Positions 13,421 to 25,000 of a stretch of DNA of 64,000 nucleotides are shown here, one piece after another. Position 1 is the stretch's first letter, and each line of letters opens with the position of its first letter. This DNA comes from Liolophura sinensis. Its lineage: Eukaryota > Mollusca > Polyplacophora > Chitonida > Chitonidae. A model generated the notes under the pieces. It was not told the origin of the DNA, searched no databases, and worked only from the letters and a program-made list of their open reading frames with translations. The translations under genes and the position numbers were made by a program. The stretch spans positions 57,452,237 to 57,516,236 of the forward strand of contig NC_088302.1 of assembly GCF_032854445.1 (NCBI RefSeq), given 5' to 3'.

Positions 13421-14109
13421 AGAGAGAGTCAGAGGTTTCAGTTACTGTGCTCCGATTGCACGCTAAGCACTACGACTCGGTCCCCTAGCCTAGTTCACCA
13501 AATCAAACGATCCACTGCTATTCCGTTCGTCCGCAATAGTCATAGGAGGCCCACCAGCTGTTTAGTGATGGCTGTCGCTAACAAAATTTACTGCAATGTT
13601 TCATTCATGAACTTTAAACATAGTTTTGAAGGTCCGATATTGCAAAGACAACTTTTCCTTTCAAATGTAGGCTTCTGTTTCAAATCTTTGAGGAAGTGAC
13701 ATAGCCATCGAGCCCAAAAACCTCACTTTACAACAACAACAACTTCCATGCCGGTACGAAAAATTAAATCATATTATAGACGCGTTTCATAAAATCAAAC
13801 AAATGTTTGTATGAAAGCCAGAGAACATATATCGTTTGTCAACGATTCTCACCAAAATATTTACTGACATTAGCTTAATAGCCTGGAAAATTAGTTCTGT
13901 TCCAAAGACGGTTTTCACCACGTTATCGTCTTGACAAGTTTGGATTATCTCCCTTGTTAACAGTTGGCAAACGTCATATATTTCTAGAAATTTAAGCGGA
14001 AATCATACGTACATGTAGCTAGTCAGTAGCGAATATAAAATATTTTCCAAAATGTTTATTTACCTGATTGGTGATTTACGCCGTACTCTATAATATTTCA
14101 CTCTATAAC

Positions 14110-14130
14110 ATATATATCTATATATATATA

Positions 14131-14206
<76 letters not shown>
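14110..14206. repeat. (TA)n microsatellite
   Basis: About 95 bases of almost pure TA dinucleotide with one short interruption (TATCACTATA) near 14130. Confidence 0.98.
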
Positions 14207-14209
<3 letters not shown>

Positions 14210-14344
14210 GCCAATATAATTAAGTCTGATTATTAGGCCTACACTTAATAACTAGGCCTAATGTATAACATCAAAATAATATATTCGAGTAATACATTGC
14301 ACTAGAAAATGGGCCTATAGGCCTACAGATTAGGCCTAGATACA

Positions 14345-14480
14345 CTAGTAGTGGCGCAGTGTCATAATGGGTAGAGCGACCTGGAATCATGTCCGGCCTG
14401 GTCATACCAAAGACTTTAAAGATGGCACTTGTTGTTGCCACGATTGGCGTTCATCACTAAGACGTGAGAGCGAGGAAACA
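14345..14480 (+). mobile_element. Diverged SINE-like fragment (tRNA-like head)
   Basis: GTGGCGCAGTGTCATAATGG followed by GGTAGAGCGACC, then a body with AAAGACTTTAAAGATGGCAC and GGCGTTCATCACTAAG. The body resembles family B at 22485-22545, while the head differs. The 3' end is truncated or unclear. Confidence 0.5.
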
Positions 14481-15862
14481 GCATTGGTTGGCCTGTTTTC
14501 AATAGTCAGAAGTCAGTAATGTGACTGGGTCAGTGTCATAGCCTACGCATGTCGATATAGAAAACGCGTAGCCTTTAGTAATTAAATATGTACACACATC
14601 TGACTCCTCTCGAACATTGTCTTCTGGTTCGAGTGTTATATGTTGATTACCATACGATACTAATATCCTATATTAAATATATTATATCGTCATCACTGGA
14701 TCACTGGATACTCTTCTCAAAATTACCAGATATTTTGTCGTATTACGACATATACTTTTGGGAAATATTTCTATGAAAAGGTAATTACTTGGGATATTCT
14801 AAAATAACGGTAAATTTCCACTGGATTTGCGCTGATTGAGTTTTTGCCAAACATCTTTTGTATAGGTCTATAGCTTTTTAATCAAGGTATAGATATGCCA
14901 TAGTTGGTACATGCAGGCTACACATACATCAATCGGCAAACCCTCTAAAATGCTAGCTTCACTGACATATGAAATGCGCAAAAAGTTGGGGCCTGTTGAA
15001 CTGTAATCTGCCAGCCAACTTCATGCACATTCGTGATTATAATGTGCAGTGACATGCGTTGATTTACCGGTATATGTTTTTGTGAACGCTTCTTGGATTA
15101 TTCATTTAAAGGCTTGTACGAGATCGGTTTAGGCTGTGTATTGACGCTGTGATTTGCCCCCGTCTCAGCACTGTTTCATAGAGCATAGAATCAGAAACGT
15201 AAAATCGACGGAAAACGAAAAATCACCCGAAAATGTAAGATCTTTATACCATGCAGGACTGTAAAATCGACTGAATTTGTGAAAACATTGCCGAATATGC
15301 AAGATGTTTGTCATCCGAAAATGCAATTTAAAACACTTTCCCGAATATGTAAACAGGCTATAGTCCTAACATCGTCATTTGTAAAAAGTTACCCGAAAAT
15401 GTAGGTCCCTGAAACCGTCTTTGTAGTTCCTCATCAAAATATGATATGAACAGTTTAGTAACATCTTAAGAACTACCATACTGCGTTTATTCTGTAAGCC
15501 AAAGTAATCTATATGCCATGTATGTGCTGGACTGTGTGGATATACATGTATTGCATGGACTTTTGACAACGACACGAAATCAGCTGGGTGATTAGATTAT
15601 TTCGTTGAAAGGTGTAATGAAAACAAACCGTCACTCTTAAATGTATAACTGTAGTCTGCCTTTTAACGTTGTTTGGAATCATGTACGTAAATCGGTACAT
15701 ACCATATCCCGCCCTCCCCAACTGTATCAGTGCCGAACCAATATGACAGTTTTATAATTCCGTGCATATTCGCAAACCTTATGAGAAACTTTATTAGTAT
15801 ACCAATTATAGACAGAGCGTCGAATAGTGTAACATATGTTGCACACACTTGTACAATTATTG

Positions 15863-15864
<2 letters not shown>

Positions 15865-15940
<76 letters not shown>
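15865..15940. repeat. (TA)n microsatellite
   Basis: About 76 bases of uninterrupted AT dinucleotide. Spurious Ile-Tyr open frames on both strands arise from it. Confidence 0.98.
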
Positions 15941-15943
<3 letters not shown>

Positions 15944-18339
15944 CATTGGTATTGCCTGTGCATAACATTACTGGTTGTAAACCAGATCTACTGTTTGAAA
16001 TTCCTGATTAAAAAGAGTATTTCACGGTAGAAAGAAAGTAAGGTGACACTATCACCATGTATATTGTACTTAAAAAACAGCGCAAAATCCTTGCTTTTTA
16101 AAACCCAAAGCATGCAAGTAAAAATAAATAAGCAAAGTTGTGATAATTGTGTGATATGCTATTTGTATAAATATTGCACAATAATGAATTCCACACCAGA
16201 TAAGTCTTTAAATAAGTAAAATATTTATCGACAATAAACAATTTTACTGTGTGTTGCAAGTAATTTACATCTGATAATTTCATCTAACAATAGTGACCAG
16301 AGACATGTTAATGCTGGTAACTGCTTTAGTACATGTATATAGCATAATTTCATTGATTACAAAATTCATTGTTTACATCTTGTTTTTGTATTGACTGTTC
16401 TATAGCCGATACATTGTGTTGCAAGTTTTTAAGGTCATATTCTTTCATCTCTTCAGGGTTGGCTCCGGCATCTTTGATCGGTAATTAGAGTCCAGTTGAA
16501 ACGTGGCACGTTTCAGCCAGTGAAATGCTAGAGCAAAGAAAGGGGCTGTAGCTTGTCATCACCATATTTGGATATCTCCAGGAACAACATGACATGTGAC
16601 TGAAGGTATGTCCTGAGCATGAGAGTTTTCAGTGACTGATCTAGTGAAGACTCACCTGTAACTAAGTCGAACTACACGTGCCTGCATTGTTCAATTCAAC
16701 GAGGGGTAGCGAAGCGAACGTGACCCAGGATTCGTGGTGGTGGTAGACTGTGGCATACAGAAAGTCAGTTCACTATCACATTATCAGACTTACTTACAGT
16801 TTCAGTAGCTAATTACCTGCAAATAATGAATAATGTTTTCCTGGGCAATGTCTAGAAGAGTTATATATTTCTGAAAGTTGTCTGGAAGCATTATAGTTTC
16901 AGACTGACACACATTGAGGATATGAATCGTGCGCAAAATACATGTACACTATTACATTATACTTACTGCATGCTGTTGTATTAATTTAAGCTTTCAATTC
17001 AGGTAGACATGTATATCTCGTTGTTATCGTTGTTTCCATAGTAACATGGTTTCATGGAAATCTTTATTACTACCGCGTGATTTAAAGTTCCATTCATGAT
17101 ATCTTTTGGTCATTTTTTTTTTATTTTCTTATTGCATTAAATTACGTTTATATATGCAAACAGTAGCTCACAGCAAAAAAACCCCATGTGATTGGACATT
17201 GGTTGGAGTACAATAGTGGTGTGGTATTCAGGTAGAATGGTTGTAAGTTTTGTGAGAGATCTGTTTGTTTGCTATCGTTTAATGTCATTTTCAACGTTAC
17301 TTCAATATTTCATATTGAATGGTTAAATGTTGCATACTTGTACAGACCTTCGTTAAGTATAGGTGTGAATGAAGACAATTAATTCCACAGTAGAGCAACC
17401 TAATCACCTTTTTCATACATGCTTAGATGATGACATATTTAAAAAATGGAAGCGAGTAATGCGTGGAGGTTTGCAGTTGCTTTGTGCATAGGTATCAAAC
17501 ATGTTTAGCTTACCATGTGTTTTGGTGGTAAACATTCGCAGACATAAAGTATTCTGTGCCCTCCACGTGTTTAATGCCTCCATATTTCAAGCTAAACACC
17601 TTTTCTCATTACATGTTTTGCCAACCATGCGTTTAAAAAGTGAAAGCAAGATTGTGTGGAGCTTTGTTTTTAGGCCCTACACACATATCTTAGAGTGTGA
17701 TATGTTTCGTGTGACCTTTAATCCAGCGTTGCTGCATGGCGAAATTGTAGTTACTTATTTAACAGTTATTTTAAGGTTATTGTATGAGGGCTAAATTTAA
17801 TGGGATTTTCGACTTTAAACTGTTTTTCTTTCAATTATTTTTTATTTTTCTGTTTCGTGTTGTTCATATTTTGCATGCTATCATTCTCATGTCGGATGAC
17901 AACACTTGCCTGATTCTGACATGCTTTCACCACCATATTCCCGAGGCACTGTCAATATGGCGTAAACCACAATCATTGAGTTATTCATTCGTATTTCACC
18001 TTATCATGAAGGGCCGTGCGGCCAGAACTCTTAGCCTCGTTTTTTTTCTCGAAAAAGGTTTTCTGCAAGCATATCGTGCAAATGAAGCTCTGCGAACTTT
18101 GCAAACAAAAAAGGCTTTGATTTCTCCCAGATATTTGAGACCTTTTGTTGGAAGGTCATGACGTACTGTACAAACTTTGTCAAAACTGGGAAATATCAAA
18201 TAGTCCCAAGACTGACCACTTCCTGTTGCTAAATGTGGCGAAACTTTACCATTAGTCGTTAATATACTGTAATCACACATCGGTGCTCACTTAACTTTGT
18301 CCAGACTGGCTTATACATGACATATCTCTATCCCCACAG

Positions 18340-18550
18340 GACTCCCATCACACCCGAGACCAGAGTCAATGCCACCTCCCTCGTCCAATGGCCACAGTTT
18401 GAGCTAGACAACCAGGTGTATCTCCAGCTTGACATCCTCACCAGCGCTGTCTCTGCTGACCACATGCTGTTTCCTAGGCGTATGGCCTTTTGGACAGAGT
18501 ACTTTCCATCAGAACTGGAACGTCTGGAACGCCCCAGCTCCCTCATGTGA
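18340..18550 (+). pseudogene. Carboxylesterase-like C-terminal exon (orphan)
   Basis: An acceptor-like tract (TCTCTATCCCCACAG) at 18325-18339 precedes an open frame to TGA at 18548-18550, 70 codons including the stop. The sequence has the C-terminal pattern of type-B carboxylesterases and cholinesterases: an N-x-T site, WPQFELDNQVYLQLD, then a run ending MAFWTEYFP. In that family the segment follows the catalytic His region. No upstream exons with the GxSxG serine motif or an HG oxyanion motif were found in the preceding 6 kb or on either strand nearby. It is therefore either the last exon of a gene with very distant exons or an exon-sized relic. The reading frame itself is intact. No ATG start is implied. 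Confidence 0.5.
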
Positions 18551-19069
18551 GCAGGAGCCTCAATGAAGCTCCGTTACTCGGGCTCTTCCTCCTGGCCATA
18601 GTCTCTGTTCTGACATGATAGTTCAGCATGATAAAATATGTGTAGCAATATGTGTTACAACATATTTTCAGAGTATATTAGTCAAATTAACAAGTCTAAC
18701 ATGGAGTATATCTGGAGTCTTTGGCACTGTTTCATAACTGTGTCGAAACCCACTTAACTGCGGGCGAGGGAGAAGTACATTCATCCTGTTGAAGAATGAA
18801 TGGTTGCAATCGACGCCCAGCGTGTCTTGATTAACAAAAACTTGTGAACTGACATAGTACACGAGTTGAATAGGCTACTGATTCAATTTATTCGCCGAAC
18901 ACATGTTTTGTGCATTTGCGTTATTGTTTAAAACTGCTTGCTGTTTATCTTTACATGAGTGTGTCCTCATTTGTTGATTTGTATGCGTTCTTAGTTTCTT
19001 GCTTTTTGTTGAATATTGGCCAGGATATTGGTGGTGCGACTTTTAAGCAGGAACGTTTATTATGGTTAG

Positions 19070-19660
19070 TGGCTGTGACAACTGCAGAAAGTACAACTGT
19101 TCCTAGTAATGTCACTTTCGTGTGCTATATCCTCAGAAAGTACAATCGTTTTCAAAGCGTCACTTTCATGTGAGACACCCGCAGAAAGCACAAGCGTTCC
19201 TTGAGTCACTTTCCTCATAAAGAATGTGGTTTCATGTAGTGTGGCTTTCATGTGAGACATCTGCGGAAAGCGCAATCGTTCCTGGCGTCACTTTCCTCAT
19301 AAATAACGGGTGTTATTGTAGCGTCGCTTTCATGCGAGACATCCTCAAAGAGCACAACCGTTCCCATAGCCTCACTTTTATGTGATATATCCTCATGAAG
19401 AACGGGGGTTCACGCAGCAGCGATTTCATGTGAGACATCTACAGAAAGCACAACCGTTCCTTGTCTCACCTTCCCCATGATGACCGGGGCTCATGTAGCG
19501 TGAGACATCTGCAGAAAGTACAACCGTTCCTAGTATCACTTTCCTCATTAAGAACGGGTGTTCATGTTGCGTCACTTTCATACGAGACGTCTGCAGAAAG
19601 CACAGCCGTGCCTAGCATCACTTTCGTGCGAGACATCCTCATAAAGCACAGCCGATCTTG
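19070..19660. repeat. Degenerate tandem repeat around CAGAAAGCACAACCGTTCC
   Basis: Eight or more diverged copies of two interleaved words (GCAGAAAGCACAACCGTTCCT and a TCACTTTCATGTGAGACATC type), spaced 45-100 bases apart. It reads as an old, eroded satellite upstream of UBE3A. Confidence 0.75.
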
Positions 19661-22080
19661 AGCACAAGATCACTTTTTGTTATTTCTTATGTAACAAGGT
19701 CGAACTATTGCTTGACAAGGTAATCTCTGCGTAGCTTATTGTACAACAAATTCCAGCTAAAATATCGGAAAGGAAAATCTAATGATTGAAGTTTTGACTT
19801 AAATGTGATTGGAGCCAGAGCTACAATAATTAATGAGCTGGCCTGTTCAGCACGGTAATATATAAGCGTCACAAAGTCCCCTTTGGTAATATAGCACTAA
19901 GTGTATACGTGTGAGATATTAACGACTGTATTTTGTAGGATTTCGTATACAATACATGTATATGGTGTCCAGACTCAACAGACCACTTTTTCCTGCATTC
20001 TGATCAGCTATACTCGAGTTTTCTTGTGTGAGTCACAGACTCACTGTTCAGATATATTTGTGTCATAGATAATGATGATCAGGTCAATAGCAACAAGCTT
20101 TCTCTAATCGCCAGGTGAGGGCTCAATACCGGTCGTTAACAAGCAACTTTATGGTTTCTTCTGTTCTCAGTGCTTGTTCATGGCGGCAATAAGCGGGCGC
20201 CGACGCTCACGTGGCTGTTGACCCAAACTTACGTACCGGCTACCGGTACATGTACGGTTGGGTTATAGTTTGCACGTCAGACGTGGGGATGTTCGTCAGA
20301 AACAAAGTCTACCAGTGGGGCAATCCAGTTTCCTTCACCCATGCATAAAATTGATCGCCATCGTACAAGTCTCAGAATTGAATAATTAAAATATAAAAGA
20401 AAATTTCACGATGGTTAAAGACACTTGATAGATTTACGTGTGTGTTAATTCGGTTAAGATTTCTCACTTTTGTCCCCGTGAATCGTCGAGCACATCCCAG
20501 GCCATCTGTGAGTTCTAATGTGGCCATCGTGCTCCCTAAGTGGCAGTTAGGCCTACAGTGACAGCAAACTACCCGTAGCAGAGGTATCTGTAGCTGTCGA
20601 TAAATTCAATTCTCTATAGGCCCAAATTACAACATTCCGGAACATATAGGTGTCCTTGATAGCTTGTCCCGAGATAATCAGCCATTCGGGTAATTACTTG
20701 GTCGGGGCCCGACTCAGTGATCTCGAACCCTGATGATAATGTCAAATACATCGAAGAGAAAATCTGATTTTCTCATTATCTTCAGCATAAAAAAAAACTA
20801 AAACAAAAAAAAAAAGTATTCGAAGTCAAGAAATTCAATTTTAAAGGTTTTATACTTTAGGAATTTCAAACAAGTTTCAAAACATGAGTCATTTCCTTGA
20901 ATTTTAAATTGGATATCTGAAGATAAAAAATATTCAGGAGCTTAATAAAATCAAATAAATGACACATCCCGACATTAATTTAATCGGCACTTACAAGTAA
21001 ATATTTCTTAAATCGAGACATAACCTGTTCTTAGACATTCCAATCTTGATCAGAGATAAACATTGTTAAGCCAGTCGTCATTGGCGTGGTCATCAGGGGA
21101 CTCTATTCGCAGGCATGCCGTTTTACCAAGGCAATGGGTGGTTACCTCCCCTGTCATCGTTTCCGTGCACAAATTTGTGTATTCAATTTTGGTTCTTCTG
21201 CGGATATTTTTTCCCCTTTTCTTGATTTAGTTCCATTTATTACTTGAGGTAGAAATTCCAATTATCCTAATACACAAAAGAGGTATTCTGTAATAGAGGC
21301 AGACGTTGTTGTGATATGACAGCGATGATCATAATATGGAAAGCAGATTGACTTTGAAACCGAGGCTGCTAATTTTGTAACCTAAGCAAGATGGCGACAA
21401 TGTGGTATCAGAGGTTCTGTTAGTTGCTTACAATTTGCTGTATATAAGGGTTTACCCCCGATCTAGGTGGCATACCATCCTGCTGCTGAATTAGACTAAG
21501 GGAATTTATGTGTAAATACTATCCTTGCGTATGAGTTCAAACAAAGGAAACGGTGCTCAGGAAGAGAATTTGGCCGCCAGGTAACCTCTCCGTCAAAATT
21601 TCAACAACAACAACACATTATTCCAAGTCGGTTGACAACCGACATGAAACTTACATTAACCTTTGAGGGTAAACTGTCATATGGATAGACCTTGCAGCTG
21701 GCCACGAATCTCTGGCCCTATTCATATGATCAAAGTATGACAGATTATGATTGGCAGTGTTCTTTATGAAATATAATTATCAATGGATTCGGGAGAGTAA
21801 GAATGTTGCATGTGAAACCATTGTAGGTGCAATTGCTCTGATGTTTACTGAACTAACTTGTGTACCATTGGTACAAATGACACTCGCTTCAAAGTGAAAG
21901 TTAACCTCTGCATCATTCAGTTCAGCCCAGGCTGTGCATCTGTGAAATTGCGCTCCACATCAGGAAGGAACACTAGGAAAGCCTGCATTCTATTCGTATT
22001 TTTACACATAGCTGCTGTGACTTACTAATAACAAAATCTCTCCCACCCATTTACCGCAACACAACACACCGCTTGTCACC
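19661..22080. other. 5' flank of UBE3A; no coding exon recognised
   Basis: Mixed sequence with a locally GC- and CpG-richer patch at about 20160-20300 (GCGGCAATAAGCGGGCGCCG), low-complexity A runs near 20790-20815, and a YY1-like word at 21387. Any non-coding UBE3A 5' exon probably lies here, but none can be defined without transcripts. Confidence 0.4.
21387..21398 (+). promoter_or_regulatory. YY1-like initiator word CAAGATGGCGAC
   Basis: CAAGATGGCGAC matches the AAGATGGCGGC-type YY1/initiator motif often found just downstream of TATA-less metazoan promoters. It sits about 690 bases upstream of the proposed UBE3A first coding exon. The ATG inside it opens only a 10-codon frame. Placement as a promoter is inference. 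Confidence 0.25.
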
Positions 22081-25000
22081 ATGTTGTCTCTAGCGTAAGT
22101 TGACAGCTGCTGACGTTACCATATTCACTCATATCAAAATTGATACAAGTGATGCAGTTGTAGCGACACCCAGGTTAAATTAAAGGTGTGAGGGCCAGCT
22201 TCAGCTTTAAGTCAGCTTTTAGTGTCTGTCTCATCTAAAGAATTGTGACTCTCCTTAAGTATATGTTTTGAGGTTTCTTATCTGATATTCCACAGTAACA
22301 TCAGCGTGTCATCTGTCAACCCTGAAGCAGAAAACGAGGAAATGTAAGTAATTATCCACCACTTGATAAAGATGTGAATGCCTCTCCCTTTGACTATACG
22401 GTAAATCTCAAATTCTATGAGACCGGCCCGGATAGCACAGTCTGCTTCGGAAGGCGGTAGATCCAGGGGCAATCCTGGAGCGAGTCACACCTAAGACTTT
22501 AAAAGAGGAAGTTGTAACTTCCTTGCTTGGCGTTCAGCATGAAGGGGATAGTGCAACAACTGGTTGACCCGTATCAGTATAATGGCTCGGGCGGGGCTTG
22601 CCTTCGGTAAGTCGTCTCATTGACGCAGCACTAGATAAAAGACTGGTGGAAATCCGTCCTGCAACAAGAAGGCACATTATGTGCACTCTAAAGACTCGTA
22701 TGTCGTACAACGTTAAGCCCAAAGCAGTCACTCTCTCCCTCTCTCACTCTCTCAATCATATTCTACTTTATGTAAAAATGCTCAGTCATGCAGAGTTCAT
22801 CCAGCTTACAGATAAATGCATTCTACATAGTCATATGTAGCATTTGTACTGTGCAGAGTAATCTGAAGGACTGCAACTTTGTTTTAGGTATGCTTAATAA
22901 TGAATATGGATAATGATGTGCTTTTTCTTTATCTCCTCTTACATTTGACATGTTCTCAGTAAGTTATGATGTTTTCATATTCACTCTACAGAGTCTTTTA
23001 TACCATCTCTTTGAATTGGATAAACACAAGAAGTGCACTGTAAACCTTTTTGTGTAGATGTTTGTGGAGAAAGTAGGTTTGGAAGTTAAAATAGCATACA
23101 TCTGTTAGAATCCTAATAGCTTGTTATAAAACTTAAAACTGATATCCACTTGTTCAGTATGTCAGACTTTGAACATGTGATGGGTGATATTTGTGTTTGA
23201 TATTGATCATTGGATTGTACAGACTTTATAGGTAACACAAGTTACATTCAGGTTAGAATGATACAGACTGTTGTGTTTGTGTGTCACCAGGAAGAGAGCT
23301 GCTGCCAAACAGTTAATTGAGAGGTACTACTACCAGCTGACAGATGGTTGTGGCAACCCCAACTGTGAGAATGCTCACTGTGCCTCCAGCACAGTCTTCT
23401 GTCTCAAAAATGCCACCAAAAGTCAAATGGCCGTGCACGCTATTGAACTCTTCAAGAAGGCTGCCAGTTTGTGCGACGGTGAACGATCAAAGGTAGCCCG
23501 TCAGCAGGATGCAGAGGGAGGGGAAGCCTCAACTAGCAGGGCGGCTGTAGTGAGGATGGCAGATGGTCCCTCTACCCAAGGGAAGCAGGAGGGTGTGGGA
23601 ACAGGGGAGACGAGTAGGGAGGGTGGGACACAGGCCACACAGTCAAGCTGCAAGAGCAGTGCTGCACAAAATACAGCTGTGGTTGAGAAATCAGCAGGTA
23701 ACCACTCCAATCTTGATGTAAAATATAAACTGATCTTCAGGCATCATGGTTATAAAGATTGGATGGATGACATTGAAGGTTCTCGGTTAACACACCCGGT
23801 CCTTGACTGGCTCTTTACAGTCTCTCATTCAAGGCCACAAAGTGTTACTTTGTTCTCTCATTGGTGAACGCAAACAGTTAACCAGTAAGCACGCACTACT
23901 GTATCTGGCTCTTGGCTGGCCAGCTGGCTCTGTCTCCTATCAAAATGATAGTTAGGGTGCCATTTATATTTTGGAATGATCTTCAGTACCTTGTGAAACA
24001 CAATGAAGTTAGGTAATATGTTCATGTAAAGTAAGATAAGTGGGTAAGAGAATATTTCTACATATATATATTTTGTAATTTATTATTTATATGTATCAAG
24101 AAGATGAAATGAATAATAGAAACCAAAATAGATGTTCGAATATATATACATTTTCATTTCAGTTTTGAAGGAAATAAAGTATTTGACAGAGGAGAAACTG
24201 TTGAACATCATACAGGTGTGTAAAACTGCAGGCAGTTATTCCCTCCTTATTCGGACTATCGGAGAAGTGTACAACAACCCTGAGTCTCTGATGTTAAGCT
24301 TTCGCCAAAGTCCTGTTCCAAAAGAAGAAATTCGAGCTATGCAGGGTGACTTAGACAAGGACACAGATGACAAGGCAGGATCAGAAGATGATGAACTAGC
24401 CGCTGTCAGGTTACGGACAGATGAGTGCACCAGTGCAGGCAAAGACCAGCATCTGGAGGGGAATAGTTTTGATGTGGACATTGGTTCCTTAAGAAGGTCA
24501 TACGCAGCCCTCATGGACATTCCGGACCATCCATTCCAGGGGGCGCTCATCAACGCGTTGTTATATCTCTCACGCACAGTGGACATTGACCTAAGATACA
24601 ACAAGCCACTGGACAAAGACCAAAACTATTTAAATATTTTTATCATTGTTATGGAAATTCCTTGTTTGCAGAGTCCTGAGTTTGTAGAGAGTGCTTTTCC
24701 CGAGTTGTGTAAAGCCATGGGCAATTTGCCGCTGAAAGCTCAGGCCAAGTTAGCGCGGTACTGGTCAACGTTTGAATCTGAGCGGCTACATCAGATGGTG
24801 GAGTCGCTCCAGCAGCTGATCACTGTGAAGGTGATAAAGGGTGAGGGGACGTGGAGTGGACCTTCCAGTGTTAGTGATGATGACTGTATTGCGGGGACTG
24901 CCAAGGTCATGAAGATCCTCTACTATGCTAGTATATGTGGAGGTAAAATGGACTCAGAAAGTGTCCTAGAAGCTGAGAAAAACCTTGTTGTGTCCGATGA

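Larger units (their letters stand above)
12428..18339. other. Intergenic stretch with no recognised gene, apart from SINEs and TA tracts
   Basis: Upstream flank of NFXL1. I found no exon with a recognisable protein signature in any frame. It holds SINE copies near 12960-13420 and 14345-14480, TA tracts near 14110 and 15865, and otherwise AT-rich sequence. The NFXL1 promoter should lie at its left end, but no clear core element was seen. Confidence 0.5.

Noticed and set aside
15663-15968. Ile-Tyr repeat open frames on both strands
   Set aside because: Produced by a pure TA microsatellite.
17501-18161. Plus-strand frames of 97 and 125 codons upstream of the esterase-like exon as its missing exons
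   Set aside because: Neither contains esterase motifs (GxSxG, HG, catalytic His context), and the residue composition looks like AT-rich non-coding sequence.
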